A stretch of DNA of 64,000 nucleotides from Abelmoschus esculentus (GCA_035048815.1 JAUCBN010000039.1:875501-939500), one strand, 5' to 3'. Shown: positions 11,425-22,180, numbered from the stretch's first letter. Numbers and translations are program-made. The notes: generated by a model from the letters alone, not told the origin.

Positions 11425-12611
11425 ATGGCTCCAAGTTTCGACAATGAAAACTCCCTTTTCAACTTTGCCGTCCGAGATGGAAATGGTGTCAAAGGAATAG
11501 TGGACTCCGGCATATCGACCGTGCCACCGGCTTACATCCAACCGCCGGCCGAGCAAATCGATAAGAAAAATGCAAGCATATGTGAGATGCCTCCTATTGA
11601 TTTGTCAAAGCTTGGAGGTCCTGACCATGATGAAGTGGTGAATCAAATTGTTAGAGCTGCTGAGACTCTTGGATTCTTCCAAGTTATCAATCATGGAGTT
11701 CCGGTTGAATTACTCGAATCCCTTAAGCATACGGCGCATAACTTCTTCGGTTTGCCCGCGGAGAGAAAGGCGGTTTATCGGAAAGAAGTGAGTCCATCTC
11801 CGTTGGTGAATTACGGTACAAGTTTTGTGCCTGAGAAAGAGAGAGCATTGGAATGGAAAGACTACATTAGCATGTCTTACACCAACGATGACGAAGCTCT
11901 GCAACAGTGGCCACTAGAGTGTAGGGATGATGCTCTTCAATACTTGAAGACATCACATGAGCTGGTCAGGAAACTGATTAAGGCTTTGTTAGGAAATCTA
12001 GGAGTGGAACTAAATGACTCCAACATCGACACATACATCGAAAAGAAGACAGTTAACATGAACTTCTATCCGACATGTCCTAATCCTGAACTCACAGTCG
12101 GTGTAGGACGTCATTCTGATATCGGTACTCTAACAGTCTTATTACAAGATGGTATCGGCGGTCTGTATGTAAAAGTCCCCGAAGAAGCAGACACAGACAA
12201 GAAAGGAGAGTGGGTAGAGATTCCTCCTATTCCCGGTGCCCTAGTCATCAACATCGGTGACACCTTACAGGTTCAAATTACAAGCTTATTTACGAGAAAT
12301 GAATCATTTCATATCACATTCCTCCTGATTATTTCTTTCTTAATTATGTTTTATTTCAGATATTAAGTAATGGAAGGTATAAAAGTGCAGAACACAGAGT
12401 CCGCACCACAAGTACAAAATCAAGAGTGTCGATTCCACTGTTTGTAGGGCCAGAACCAACACAGAAAGTTGCACCGCTGCCTGAAGCGGTGGAGAAAGAC
12501 GGAGCAGCTCGTTACAGAGAATTTGTGATGCTGGATTACATCAAGAGCTTTTTTGAGAACCCACATGATGGGAAAAAAACTCTAGAGCTTGTAAAAATTA
12601 ACTCAGCATGA
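11425..12611 (+). CDS. 2-oxoglutarate/Fe(II) dioxygenase, F6'H-like, copy 4
   Basis: Two exons, 11425..12270 and 12360..12611 (365 aa). The triad is H230, D232 (GRHSDIGT) and H294, with R304-V-S306. There is no intron at Arg167: TGT AGG GAT runs straight through the site that is split in copies 2, 3 and 5. The gene ends in KINSA, like copy 1 (SINAS) and unlike the KLN/KAN ends of the others. Copies 1 and 4 thus form one structural class. An ATG-less in-frame extension upstream is 5'UTR. Confidence 0.92.
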
Positions 12612-13990
12612 AGAACAAATCTATTATACGCTCTAAGGTTTAGCACTAATTCTAAATAAAAAGATTATACGTTAGTGTAATCTTTCCATATCTCTCCTTC
12701 TCTATATTTTTCTTCTAAATAAAAACTTATAATTGAGCTGCTTTACGACCATATTTCATGTATTTTTATTCTCCATGACCATTTCATATACGTATTTTTA
12801 TTCTCCATGTCCATTTTCATGTATTTAACCCATTCATTCTATATTCCAGAGGGCATTAACAAATACCAAAACGATAATTAATCCATAGATAGTAGTCAAA
12901 TATATACACTTTCAAAAATTAATATCTATATTAATATGGACTGACTATAATTGGAATTCAATTAAAGAGTCAAAATATAAGACATTTGAGTATAATTGTG
13001 TGATACCAATTTTTATCTAAGTACCGATATTCAAAATGTTAGATATAAAAAGAATTATATTATAGGTTTGATTTATCAAGTTATTCATGATTTTGGCTAA
13101 TAAAAAATATTTATTATTTTAAAAAAATTATGATATATTTTTATGAAGTGAGTCTTTATTTATATTTACTGTAAATTAAATTAAAAAAATATAAAATAAT
13201 AATAAAAGATATAATATGATAAATTATATATATGATATAATTTTTCGTTAGATATAGATTTTGTGACCAACTAAATAATTTACCATTTATATATTTTTAA
13301 GCTTAAATATTTGCATACATATAACTACAGAAAGGTTCAGTTACATCTCAAATAAAAGTGTTAATAGTTAGGTTAAGGTTTGATTTTAAAAAATAATTAT
13401 CGGTATTTAATTTATTGGTAAACTAATTATATCAAATTTTATATAGGCCTATCATGAGTGTAACTTTTTTAATCTATTTTTCTTTATCACAGTTCATATA
13501 TAATTTAAAATTTTGATCTTACTTAAGAATCTAGCGTCCTATCTTTGTTAAACCCAAAATTTATTAGTTTAATTTAAAAATATTAAATTTAAATTTTGCT
13601 TGACCAGTTCGAATTATACATTTTAAAATTCATAAATAACAAAAATATAATTTTATATTAATATTATATATTTAAAAGTAAAAGGATTAAAATTCAGAAA
13701 CATGAAAAGTTGCCGACAACTGTTACATCGGTTTATCAAATCAAGCAATATAATAAAGGTTACATTATAGAGTCTAAAACAAAAAATAGTAGAAAGCATA
13801 GACGAGAGATGGAGGCTAAATCATGTTTTAATCGTTAATCAGAAAATAAAAATAAAAATATATATGCTAAAACCAATACAATCTTGAATAGAGCAGGAAC
13901 ATGTCTTCCTTGTCCAAATATATATGCATGTGGATGGTTGATTATGATTATTAAAATATTAATCTTCTGTTCAACCTTATGATTTAAGGG
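12612..13990. other. Intergenic between copies 4 and 5
   Basis: Very AT-rich. A stretch at about 13130-13190 (tttatgaagtgagtc...tatttactgtaaatt) resembles one at 58100-58130, suggesting a dispersed repeat. No gene was recognised. Confidence 0.5.
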
Positions 13991-14001
13991 ATTGACAATT
14001 T

Positions 14002-14241
14002 TTACTTCAAACGAAAGCCGCCATATTCTAGAAGGCTACTTCTCTCATAATCTTCTGCTTCGCACAGAACAAGGTTGGTCAACAGGATTGCAAGGAAAGG
14101 GACAGATGCCATTTGGATTGTCTCAGAGGAACAAAATTTGTCTCTGTTCAAACCCATTGCCATCAAAGGAGAAAAAATACCGAGTAAAGCATCAAAAAGT
14201 TGAAATAGAAAATTATAATAATTTAAGTATTCTTGCAACAT
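14002..14241 (-). other. Unrecognised open frame or exon fragment
   Basis: A 79-codon minus-strand frame with normal codon look (contains LGIFSPLMAMGLNRDKFC and ends YGGFRLK) in otherwise AT-rich spacer. The sequence is inserted upstream of the promoter module of copy 5 and has no counterpart at copy 3. I do not recognise it; it may be a captured exon or chance. Confidence 0.25.
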
Positions 14242-14525
14242 GTCTTGAATTCATATACCAAGAAGATGTATTCAAAGGTACAATTTGTCATATTGGAACG
14301 CCACAGACCTTCTCTGGCTGAAAGGTTCAAACCATTTGAATCACTAACGTCAACAAAAAATGAGAATTTCAATAATTATAATTTATAATCATCCATCCAT
14401 GCAGTATATATACCCCTCATTCCCTTTGGTACATCCACAACAAGTTCGTATCAAACAACCCTCTCTGCAATCTGCACTTACAAAAGCAAAGCAATACACC
14501 AACAGCTTAAACAATTTACACCCAA
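14242..14525 (+). promoter_or_regulatory. Promoter of dioxygenase copy 5
   Basis: The shared module at about 14294-14331 reads GAACGCCAC, CTTCTCTGG, CTGAAAGGTTCAA. It is followed by CATCCATCCATGCA and TATA box tatatatacccc (about 14405-14416). Similarity to the copy 3 promoter begins near the ATGTCTTGAATTCATA block at about 14240. An extra segment before the ATG makes the 5'UTR longer. Confidence 0.6.
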
Positions 14526-15809
14526 ATGGCTCCAAGTTTTGATAATGAGACCTCGCTCTTTAACTTTGTTGTACGAGATGGAAATGGCGTCAAAGGAATT
14601 GTGGACTCAGGCATTTCAACGGTGCCTCGGGCTTACATTCAGCCACACGCAGAGCAAATTGATAAGAAAAATGCGACCATATGTGAAATTCCACCCATTG
14701 ATTTGTCTAAGCTTGATGGTCCTGATCATGATGAAGTGGTGAATCAAATTGTTAGAGCAGCTGAGACGCTTGGATTCTTCCAAGTTATCAACCATGGAGT
14801 TCCACTAGAACTGCTGGACTCCCTTAAGCAGACCGCGCATAACTTCTTCTCCTTGCCTGCAGAAAGGAAGGCTGTTTATCGTAAAGAAGTGAGTCCATCC
14901 CCGTTAGTGAAGTACGGGACGAGTTTTGTTCCTGAGAAGGAGAAAGCTTTGGAATGGAAAGACTACATTAGCATGGCTTACACCAATGATGCTGAAGCTC
15001 TGCAACAATGGCCTGTGGAGTGCAGGTAATGAAACATATATATGAACTGTATTTTATCTCCTTTCTTCCTTGACATTTTGAACAGAGATTCATTCCAATA
15101 TTGTTTTTCTCTTTGCAGAGATGATGCCCTACAATATTTGAAGACCTCACATGACATGGTGAAGAAATTGCTTGATGCTTTGATGGGAAATCTTGGAGTT
15201 GAACTAGATGAGTCAAAGATGGATGCATTCACCGGAAAGAAGATGGTGAACATGAACTTCTATCCTACCTGTCCTAATCCTGAACTCACTGTGGGTGTTG
15301 GACGTCATTCCGATATGGGTACTCTTACCATCTTATTACAAGACGGAATTGGTGGTTTGTATGTTAAAGTTCCTGAAGACTCAGACATGGAAAACAATGG
15401 AGAGTGGGTAGAGATACCTCCTATTCCTGGTGCCATCGTCATCAATGTTGGTGATATGTTACAGGTTCGAATCAATATTCACTTTTTAAGACTTTTTCTT
15501 ATTTATGGAAACCTCACTATACTCTTCTGAATCTGATCTCATACCAAATTCCCTTGCGTTCAGATCTTAAGTAATGGCCGTTACAAGAGTGCAGAACACA
15601 GAGTCCGCACCACAAGTTCCCAATCTCGCGTGTCTGTTCCAATCTTCGTAAGTCCCCAGGCAACACAAAAGATTTCACCATTGCCTCAAGCAGTGGAGAA
15701 AGATGGAGTGTCTCGGTACAGAGACTTTATGTTCTCAGATTATATGAACAGCTTCTTTGGGAATGCACATGATGGAAAGAAATCTCTAGAGTTTGCCAAG
15801 GCCAACTGA
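14526..15809 (+). CDS. 2-oxoglutarate/Fe(II) dioxygenase, F6'H-like, copy 5
   Basis: Exons 14526..15025, 15119..15464 and 15564..15809 (363 aa). It has all catalytic residues (H230, D232, H294) and R304-V-S306. It is almost identical to copy 2 on the opposite strand across exons and both introns, and differs from it in the 5'UTR, promoter and most of the 3' flank. The last codons (KAN) match copy 3. It is intact and likely cytosolic. Confidence 0.92.
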
Positions 15810-16080
15810 TCTACTTGGAGAAGGAAGACATCTATAGGCTATTTTGTTCTTTCATCTATTATTCCTTCTTGGCTTGAGGGAAAACATTCTGATAAGTCAT
15901 GAAGTAGATAAAATCATACATCCCCTACAAAAATGATGCTTTACTTTGATGTAATTTTTATATTTTATACTCTTTAAATAAAATTGAGAAAAAAGCTTAA
16001 TTGATTTAATTCATCGGATCTGATAGTTTAATTGATTTAATTTTTTTAATTTGAGTGTCCAATCGAATAAAAAAAAGTTT

Positions 16081-16215
16081 AGAATTTATTGTTAGAATTT
16101 AGAATTTAGGATTTATTGTTAGATTTTAGAGTTTAAGGTTAACATTTATATTTTAGAATTTATTGTTAGAATTTAGAGTTTAAGGTTAGCATTTATATTT
16201 TAGGGTAATATGATT
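16081..16215. repeat. Short tandem repeat, 48-bp period
   Basis: The block TTAGAGTTTAAGGTTA followed by catttatattttag occurs twice 48 bp apart (about 16126 and 16174), preceded by further copies of TTTATTGTTAGA. It is a degenerate, AT-rich local repeat. Confidence 0.6.
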
Positions 16216-16299
16216 AGAGATTTAGGTTTTAATGTATACATTTAAATCTCTAAAACCTAAATGAAATCTTTAAACCCTAAAATTATAACGCTTGTATAA

Positions 16300-17297
16300 A
16301 TAAGGTTTTCACATACATGAAATAATTACCAAAAATTAAACTAACAAACCATGAAGCCTTAGATGTATAACCAAGGAATGAAAGTATGAACATATCTGCC
16401 ATAGTTGCAAAAACCAACAAAATTAAATTTCGAATTCTACATATTGTGGATAATAACAAAAATCAATCATGGAAGACAGTGGCTTCAATCATCTTGCTGA
16501 TTTAGCTCACCGGGGCATTAAACTTGGTGAAAAGTCTATAGGAAGACACCAGTGACAACACAGCATAGCAAATTACTGGGACAAATGACTCAGAGCTCCA
16601 ATGATTTTGTACACACTAGTAAAAGACTTGAGTTCAAGACTAAAGAACTTGAAAGCTCCAAGATCTGAGTAGGAAACCGAGCCAAAATCGTTGAACTGAA
16701 AGTACTTGAGCATGACAATAAGTGCATCAACACCTAAAGCCATTGCCCATCGGCACCGACCGCAGAAAGGTCTCGGAAGTCCTCATTGCTAGTGCTTAAG
16801 TTCTTGATGTCCTATCAACGGCTATGTTAAAGAGTTCGATGTCTTTTAATAATTTTTCGAATTCTTGTGTAGTGAATAGGATGAACTCATTGTTGGTCCT
16901 AAACTTTCTTTTCTGATGTGTGTGTGTATATATCTGACTTTAAGTCCCTTCAAGTAGAATTCCATGGCTAACAATCGAAGATTTGTCTACAATCAAATGC
17001 TTCTAAATATAATTCAAACTCATTGGCAACTCGTTCATCACTCTTTTGAATGAATTGATACAGACTGATTAACAGTCTGCATCTTATTTCAAGACGTACA
17101 TACTTCATATGAGAATTAGGCCAAGAATGCTTAAAATTGATCTAAGAATTTTATCCAAAAATATCAACTTTCATTTTGAACCCCTCTGTCAACTCCCCTG
17201 AATCAAACAACCTTAAGAAATTTAGACAATTTCCATACATTGAACCTTAAAGAGTATGAATTTCAATTACAATAATAACAATAAAGAGATTCAAAAC
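16300..17297. other. Spacer with possible decayed coding sequence
   Basis: From about 16440 to 17000 the base composition is less AT-rich than the flanks. A plus-strand frame opens MEDSGFNHLADLAHRG and is broken by several stops. I do not recognise a family. The right-hand end is the 3' flank of the ATP synthase gene. Confidence 0.3.
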
Positions 17298-18008
17298 TCA
17301 TACAGCAAGTTGAATATCACCCACTTCAAGCTGAGCAGCAATCTCCTCCAATTGCTTTTTAACACTCATATCAATCAATTTGGACCCTGAATTCCCATAC
17401 CTGATAGTAAACCCAGCTACCAAACTTGGGTCAATCTTCGTTTTAATCCTGACATTCTTAGCACCAGTCAGCTTCTGCACCTGTTTAGCAATCTGAGTCA
17501 AATGCTGAGACTCCAGTGGCACAACCGAACTCACCACAGCCAACTCAGTATCCGTCAGCTTATTGTAAACCATGTCGAACTCCTTGGCAATTTCTTTGAT
17601 TAGGTCAATCCTCTTAGCATCAACCAGGATGTTCAAGAAGTTGGCCGTGTGGGGCTGAAGCTCCGATGATTTGACGATTTCGTCCAGAACCTGACGCTTC
17701 TTAAGGATATCGACGGTGGGGTTAGCGAAAAAGTCAAGGACTTGAGTGTCGGAGAAGACTTTGTCGACTTTTTCGACGTCGGAACTGGTTTTTTCGAGGC
17801 TGTTGTTTGACTTGGCTACGTCTGCTAAAGCGGTGGCGTAGCTGGAAGCGGCTGTGGCAGACATTCTTGCGCCTCCGTGGAGTGGGCGAGAGTTGGTGTC
17901 TTTGAGGGAAGGGAAAGTGGCTGAGAAGGATAGGTTGAGGGAAGTAATGGCTCTTGGGAGGTGTGAAGAAGGGATGATCTTTGATTGGAGGGAGATTGAA
18001 GTTTCCAT
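17298..18008 (-). CDS. ATPD: ATP synthase delta chain, chloroplastic
   Basis: Single-exon gene, 236 aa. The first ~47 residues are Ser/Thr-rich and basic with few acids, as in a plastid transit peptide (METSISLQSKIIPSSHLPRA). The mature part begins near SATAASSYATALADVAKS and matches the OSCP/delta family, including FLNILVDAKRIDLIKEIAKE and the C-terminal VAGFTIRYGNSGSKLIDMSV. The subunit links CF1 to the CFo stator in the thylakoid ATP synthase. Length is normal and no defect is seen. Confidence 0.95.
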   Translation of the reverse strand: METSISLQSKIIPSSHLPRAITSLNLSFSATFPSLKDTNSRPLHGGARMSATAASSYATALADVAKSNNSLEKTSSDVEKVDKVFSDTQVLDFFANPTVDILKKRQVLDEIVKSSELQPHTANFLNILVDAKRIDLIKEIAKEFDMVYNKLTDTELAVVSSVVPLESQHLTQIAKQVQKLTGAKNVRIKTKIDPSLVAGFTIRYGNSGSKLIDMSVKKQLEEIAAQLEVGDIQLAV

Positions 18009-18454
18009 TGATTAAAGATTGGATCTTTGAGAATTGAGATATGAGGGAAATGGCGGAATCAAAAGGGGGTATTTTGATTTGTTGGAAATGGATTTGGGGT
18101 TATATTGAATTGGAGAAAGAGGGCCACCTATTGGATTGGGGAAGATAAAATAAATAAAATCGTGATTCCATAAACATTTGTATCCTGTCAAGTCATAAAT
18201 GTAGTATATATTATTAATATCTTGTTAATTGATAAATATATAGAAATTATTAAAAATAAAACTAGATGGATTTTTATATTAAATAAATACATTTTTCACA
18301 AAATATTTTAAATTTTAAAACCTCTTAACACTCAAAATTAAATTTCAATTTGAATTGATTTTATCATCGATTGTAATGTCTCTAACACTCAAAACTCATA
18401 TCTCAATTTGAATTGATTTCGTCATCCTTCATCATGTCATCATCCATAACATTC

Positions 18455-18608
18455 CTTCGTTGGGACGTCATATTTATTTATTTTATTATCACCATGGACA
18501 TTTATTTTATCCCAACGACATATTTATTTATTTTATTATCACCATGGACATTTATTTTATTATTTTATTATCACCATGGACATTTATTTTATTATTTTAT
18601 TATTATCA
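18455..18608. repeat. AT-rich minisatellite
   Basis: The core ATTATCACCATGGACATTTA occurs three times, spaced 50 and then 32 bp apart (accatggaca at 18491, 18541 and 18573). It is separated by TTATTTTATTATTTT-type filler and a duplicated CCCAACGACATA. An overlapping open frame of about 70 codons is a by-product of the repeat. Confidence 0.8.
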
Positions 18609-19375
18609 AAATCGTCGAGTATTTATTCGAATAATTTAAGACGACAATGTAACAAATAATACGTAGATCATTCGAAAAAACAAAATGCAAATCTTAATGA
18701 CATCGCATGATAACACCTTAGAAACGTCGATAAGTCCAAGCAAGTAGTATCACCCTTGTGCTCCAACTAAAATAAAACAAATAGCCACGGGAAAACCGAA
18801 CTAAAACATTACAAGAGTCTAAACTATGGTAGAACAAAAATCAAAACCAGCACGGGTTTGGCAATCATCAGAAACATTCATACAGCTAAGGGAATCTTTT
18901 ATGTTGTTGCAGTCATGTATAGAAATCATATCTATAATCAACTGTTACAAAGGTTCTTGGCAGGAATGACATAACTAGACTAGACCAAGTTTTCCTTGTA
19001 CGAAACATAGTTCATGCAAACCTGAATCTTAATGAAGATAGAACAGCGGCTACAAGAGCATGGCATAGTAAATTCATGGTGCAAGAGTTTAATCAAAGCA
19101 AAGGATATCATAAAAACAGAAATTATGAGAGCATCAATGGAAATAAAATTAAAACCGATTAAGCAATTCCAAACATAACAAAATATACTGACCTACGTGC
19201 TATTACACAGTTAAGCAACCAACATAGAAACGGCTTCATAAGTTACTCGCCATGCAAGAAATAAATATGATCCCAAGTTACCAAGAATAACACCACAGGC
19301 TACTCAAAGCCAGCTTATCTAATAAGGACAATAAGTTATCATTCTTTAAAATGCACATAAAAACATCATTCCTTG
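18609..19375. other. Intergenic / 3' region of the GeBP gene
   Basis: No protein frame was recognised. Composition from about 18720 onward is less AT-rich than typical spacer here, so a long 3'UTR or decayed sequence is possible. Confidence 0.4.
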
Positions 19376-20551
19376 TTATATAGAACTCTGTTTGTCTTCA
19401 GACTTGCAAGATTCCAGCATCAACTTGGCATACTCCTTGATCAATTCTTTTCGCTCGATAAACAGCTCCAATTCAGCAATTTGTAATTTCCTCAATCTTG
19501 CATCCAAAGCCGCCTTCTTTTCGCTGTCAACAATATCAGAAATATTCTTTAAAATTTCCTCTTCCAAGTTAGCCACGCCAAACCTCTTATCAAACAAACT
19601 ACTACCTGAACTCTGAGACACCTTATCAACCTCCATTGGCACCATAACATCTACTTTCTTATCAGGTGAAGAATGCACCTCGGTTTTCAATGCATGCACT
19701 GGCTTGTTAATTGCCTTGGCTTTCCCATTAGACTTAACAGCAGAAGACTCAACTTTTCCACTAATCCCTTCTTTCCCCCATATCTTTTTTGACAGCTCGA
19801 AAGCATTCTGTTCATGTGCTTTAGAGAAAGTTCGATCCTCACCCTGTTTCCCTTTCCCGGCATTGTTTTCAAACTTTTTCTTTAACCTCCTAATCTTATC
19901 CATCAACTGTGCTTTCGTAACATCAGTATGAATCGATTTCTTAACAAAATCATAAAATGCATTCATATCAGCACAAGGGTCAGCACCCTTTTTAGCAGAG
20001 TAATCCAACATACCTCTCAACAAGGCAATCTCGTCGTCTTCACTAAACAACCGCTGGAAAAGCTGTTTCTTGGCATCTTCACCAGTCTTTTTCACCTCCT
20101 CCACGGCAGGAGTCATGATATTCCCTTCTTCCCCGGCTTTTTTCTTGGGTCGTTTCGCTTCCTTGGCATCTTGCTCAACCTCACCGGGCCGTTTCGACGA
20201 AGAAGCCCTAACGGGAGAAGCAACAGGTTTACTGGATCTTATTTTCTTCGCATTCATGTCCTCCATCGGTTTCGTCGCGATAGGCCTTACATCCGGCGTG
20301 GCCATGTCAGATTCAGATTCTGATTCCGATCCGGATTCTTCAGATTCGTCGTTTCCTAAGGCGGGAGTGACTGGTTCATGCTTTCTCGGTGGTTGGATCT
20401 TCTGGGTCAATGGGGTAGAGTGGTTTTTAGGTTGATCCTCCTCTTCTTCTTCCGTTGTAGATTCTTCTTCTTCCTCGTCTGAGGATGTCTCTTCTTCTGA
20501 TGAAGTTGCGGCCGGTGGGACTTCAATGGGGTTTGAACGCTTTGGTGCCAT
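19376..20551 (-). CDS. GeBP/STOREKEEPER-like transcription factor, copy A
   Basis: Intronless, 391 aa. The N-terminal ~85 residues are strongly acidic (runs of E and SEESGSESESES), followed by a basic nuclear-localisation-like region (KEAKRPKKKAG). The family DNA-binding domain (DUF573) spans about residues 165-260: LFQRLFSEDDEIALLRGMLD through AFELSKKIWGKEG. The C-terminal part is a predicted helix rich in E, K and L (RKLQIAELELFIERKELIKE), as in the leucine-zipper-like tail of this family. Members act in the nucleus on cytokinin and trichome programmes in Arabidopsis. A paralogue lies at 56660-57685 on the same strand. Confidence 0.93.
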   Translation of the reverse strand: MAPKRSNPIEVPPAATSSEEETSSDEEEEESTTEEEEEDQPKNHSTPLTQKIQPPRKHEPVTPALGNDESEESGSESESESDMATPDVRPIATKPMEDMNAKKIRSSKPVASPVRASSSKRPGEVEQDAKEAKRPKKKAGEEGNIMTPAVEEVKKTGEDAKKQLFQRLFSEDDEIALLRGMLDYSAKKGADPCADMNAFYDFVKKSIHTDVTKAQLMDKIRRLKKKFENNAGKGKQGEDRTFSKAHEQNAFELSKKIWGKEGISGKVESSAVKSNGKAKAINKPVHALKTEVHSSPDKKVDVMVPMEVDKVSQSSGSSLFDKRFGVANLEEEILKNISDIVDSEKKAALDARLRKLQIAELELFIERKELIKEYAKLMLESCKSEDKQSSI

Positions 20552-20820
20552 CGATTTTCACTAGAGAGAACGAGAGGGGCTGATTAGGGTTTTTGTAAGG
20601 AACCAAGAGGCGTGGAAAGTCGAATTGAAAGTATAAAAAGAGAAGAGATACGCACCCAATTGGCGTATCGACTCGCACCCGAGTTTGATTTCGATATCTA
20701 AATCGTTTTCAAATACGCTTCGGACTTTTATACTACATTTAATTTAGATTAATCATTTTATAAATTAAATATAAGTAACTAATATTTGGATAAGTGTGTT
20801 TTATATATCCAAGACAAGAG

Positions 20821-20844
20821 AAAAAAAAAAAAAAAAAAAAAAAA
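20821..20844. repeat. Poly(A) tract
   Basis: 24 consecutive A on the plus strand, beside the LINE remnant. Its orientation is wrong for a tail of the minus-strand LINE. Confidence 0.9.
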
Positions 20845-20878
20845 TCCTCCTATGTGTATATTTGGGTGGTCATCCCAT

Positions 20879-21545
20879 CTAGGGAATTCTCCAAGATAAG
20901 TAAAGAGTTTTATTTACATCATCAAAGCGTATAGGTTTATTCTTAGATCGAACACTCACAACCTCTTTTATACAACTAACTAGACTATTTTTGAACCGAC
21001 TCACATATCGACAAATTCTACGATTCTTCTCCTCCCATATAAAACATACAAAGGATCCCCAAGCAATTTTAAGAATATGAGATTTCCCTTTCAAATAGGA
21101 ATACAACCAACACAACTCATCGCCCCACTCCAAGGTACTCCTGCTTAGACCACATAACCTCATCACTCTCATCCAAACACTTTTAGCAAAGCTACAAGTC
21201 GAGAACAAATGATCTCGAGTTTCTTGCAAGCCCTCACAGAAGACACTACCACCCTCCACCATCAGCCCCATTCGTCATAGTCGATCCCTCGTGGGTGGCC
21301 TGTCTAATATAGCCATCCACAGAATAATAAAGTACTTGCGAACATGTGATGGAAATCATACCAGCCTATGTCATGGGACCTTTGGCCGAACCTCACGAGC
21401 CTCATTTCAGAACAAGTTCATAGTCAAAACAATCTCTCGAGCCAATAAAGGCTACACCTTACTTCGCAACTTCAATATTTTCCTTAAGCCCCAACTGTAC
21501 CATTGCTTATGTTCCACACTCCATATATCTACTCCCTTAAAATAA
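20879..21545 (-). mobile_element. Decayed LINE, zf-RVT region
   Basis: The minus strand encodes the zinc-binding region that follows plant LINE reverse transcriptases: RPKVP, FPSHVRKYFIILWMAILDRP, PTRDRL, then GSVFCEGLQETRDHLFSTCS and a C-terminal tail to YLSWRIP. The Cys/His set (C...C...H...C) is still visible. Several in-frame TGA codons occur where related elements have TGG (for example before HRLV and after DRL). The 5' part is missing. Confidence 0.75.
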
Positions 21546-22180
21546 AATAATTAAATTAGAAAATTAAAATATTTAAAGAAGTTAAAGTCTAAGATAATGT
21601 GCTAATAATTGATTAGTCAATCTATATACTTAATGCTATTGAATATTTTTATAAAAAAATAAAGTTTTTTTTTTTATATTGTTCAATTCAATCAAAATAC
21701 GATAGATCGTAAAATGTATGAAAAAGACCTATAAAGTTTCTTTTATGCGGTTGCATGTCGACATTGATTTCTAGGAGAGGGGAAGGGACCATTTTTTTTA
21801 ACATTAAGTGGACAAATGACACCAGAATTTCGTCTCTTATATTAGAGGCAATTAATATTTAAGCGTATTATAAATATTTATTATATATTTTAAGGCATAC
21901 CCTCCCAGAAATGGCATTCTGTACATTTCCTTGTTCTTCGTCACTTTCTTTCACCTGGTCCAATATAAACAAATTAATGTCATTTTGTTGTTGTCGTTTT
22001 CCGTACAAAAGATGCAATATCATCATACCGAATTCAGAGTCCAAAAATGAACGATAAATATTAAAATTTGTTAAATTAAAAAAAATAATATTCTATTATA
22101 AGAATATCGATCACGATCATACTGAAATAAAAAATTTAATATATGTAGTGTAGGTTTTATGTGTTTCCTTCTTCCCATGC
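21546..22180. other. Intergenic, AT-rich
   Basis: No gene or clear repeat was recognised. Confidence 0.5.

Noticed and set aside
18413..18634. 73-codon frame of Ile/Phe/His repeats
   Set aside because: Direct product of the minisatellite repeat; no protein family.
19928..20435. Plus-strand frames over the GeBP gene
   Set aside because: Antisense shadows of an intronless, low-complexity acidic coding region.
20821..20844. Poly(A) tract as tail of the neighbouring LINE
   Set aside because: The LINE remnant is on the minus strand, so its tail should read as poly(T) on the plus strand.
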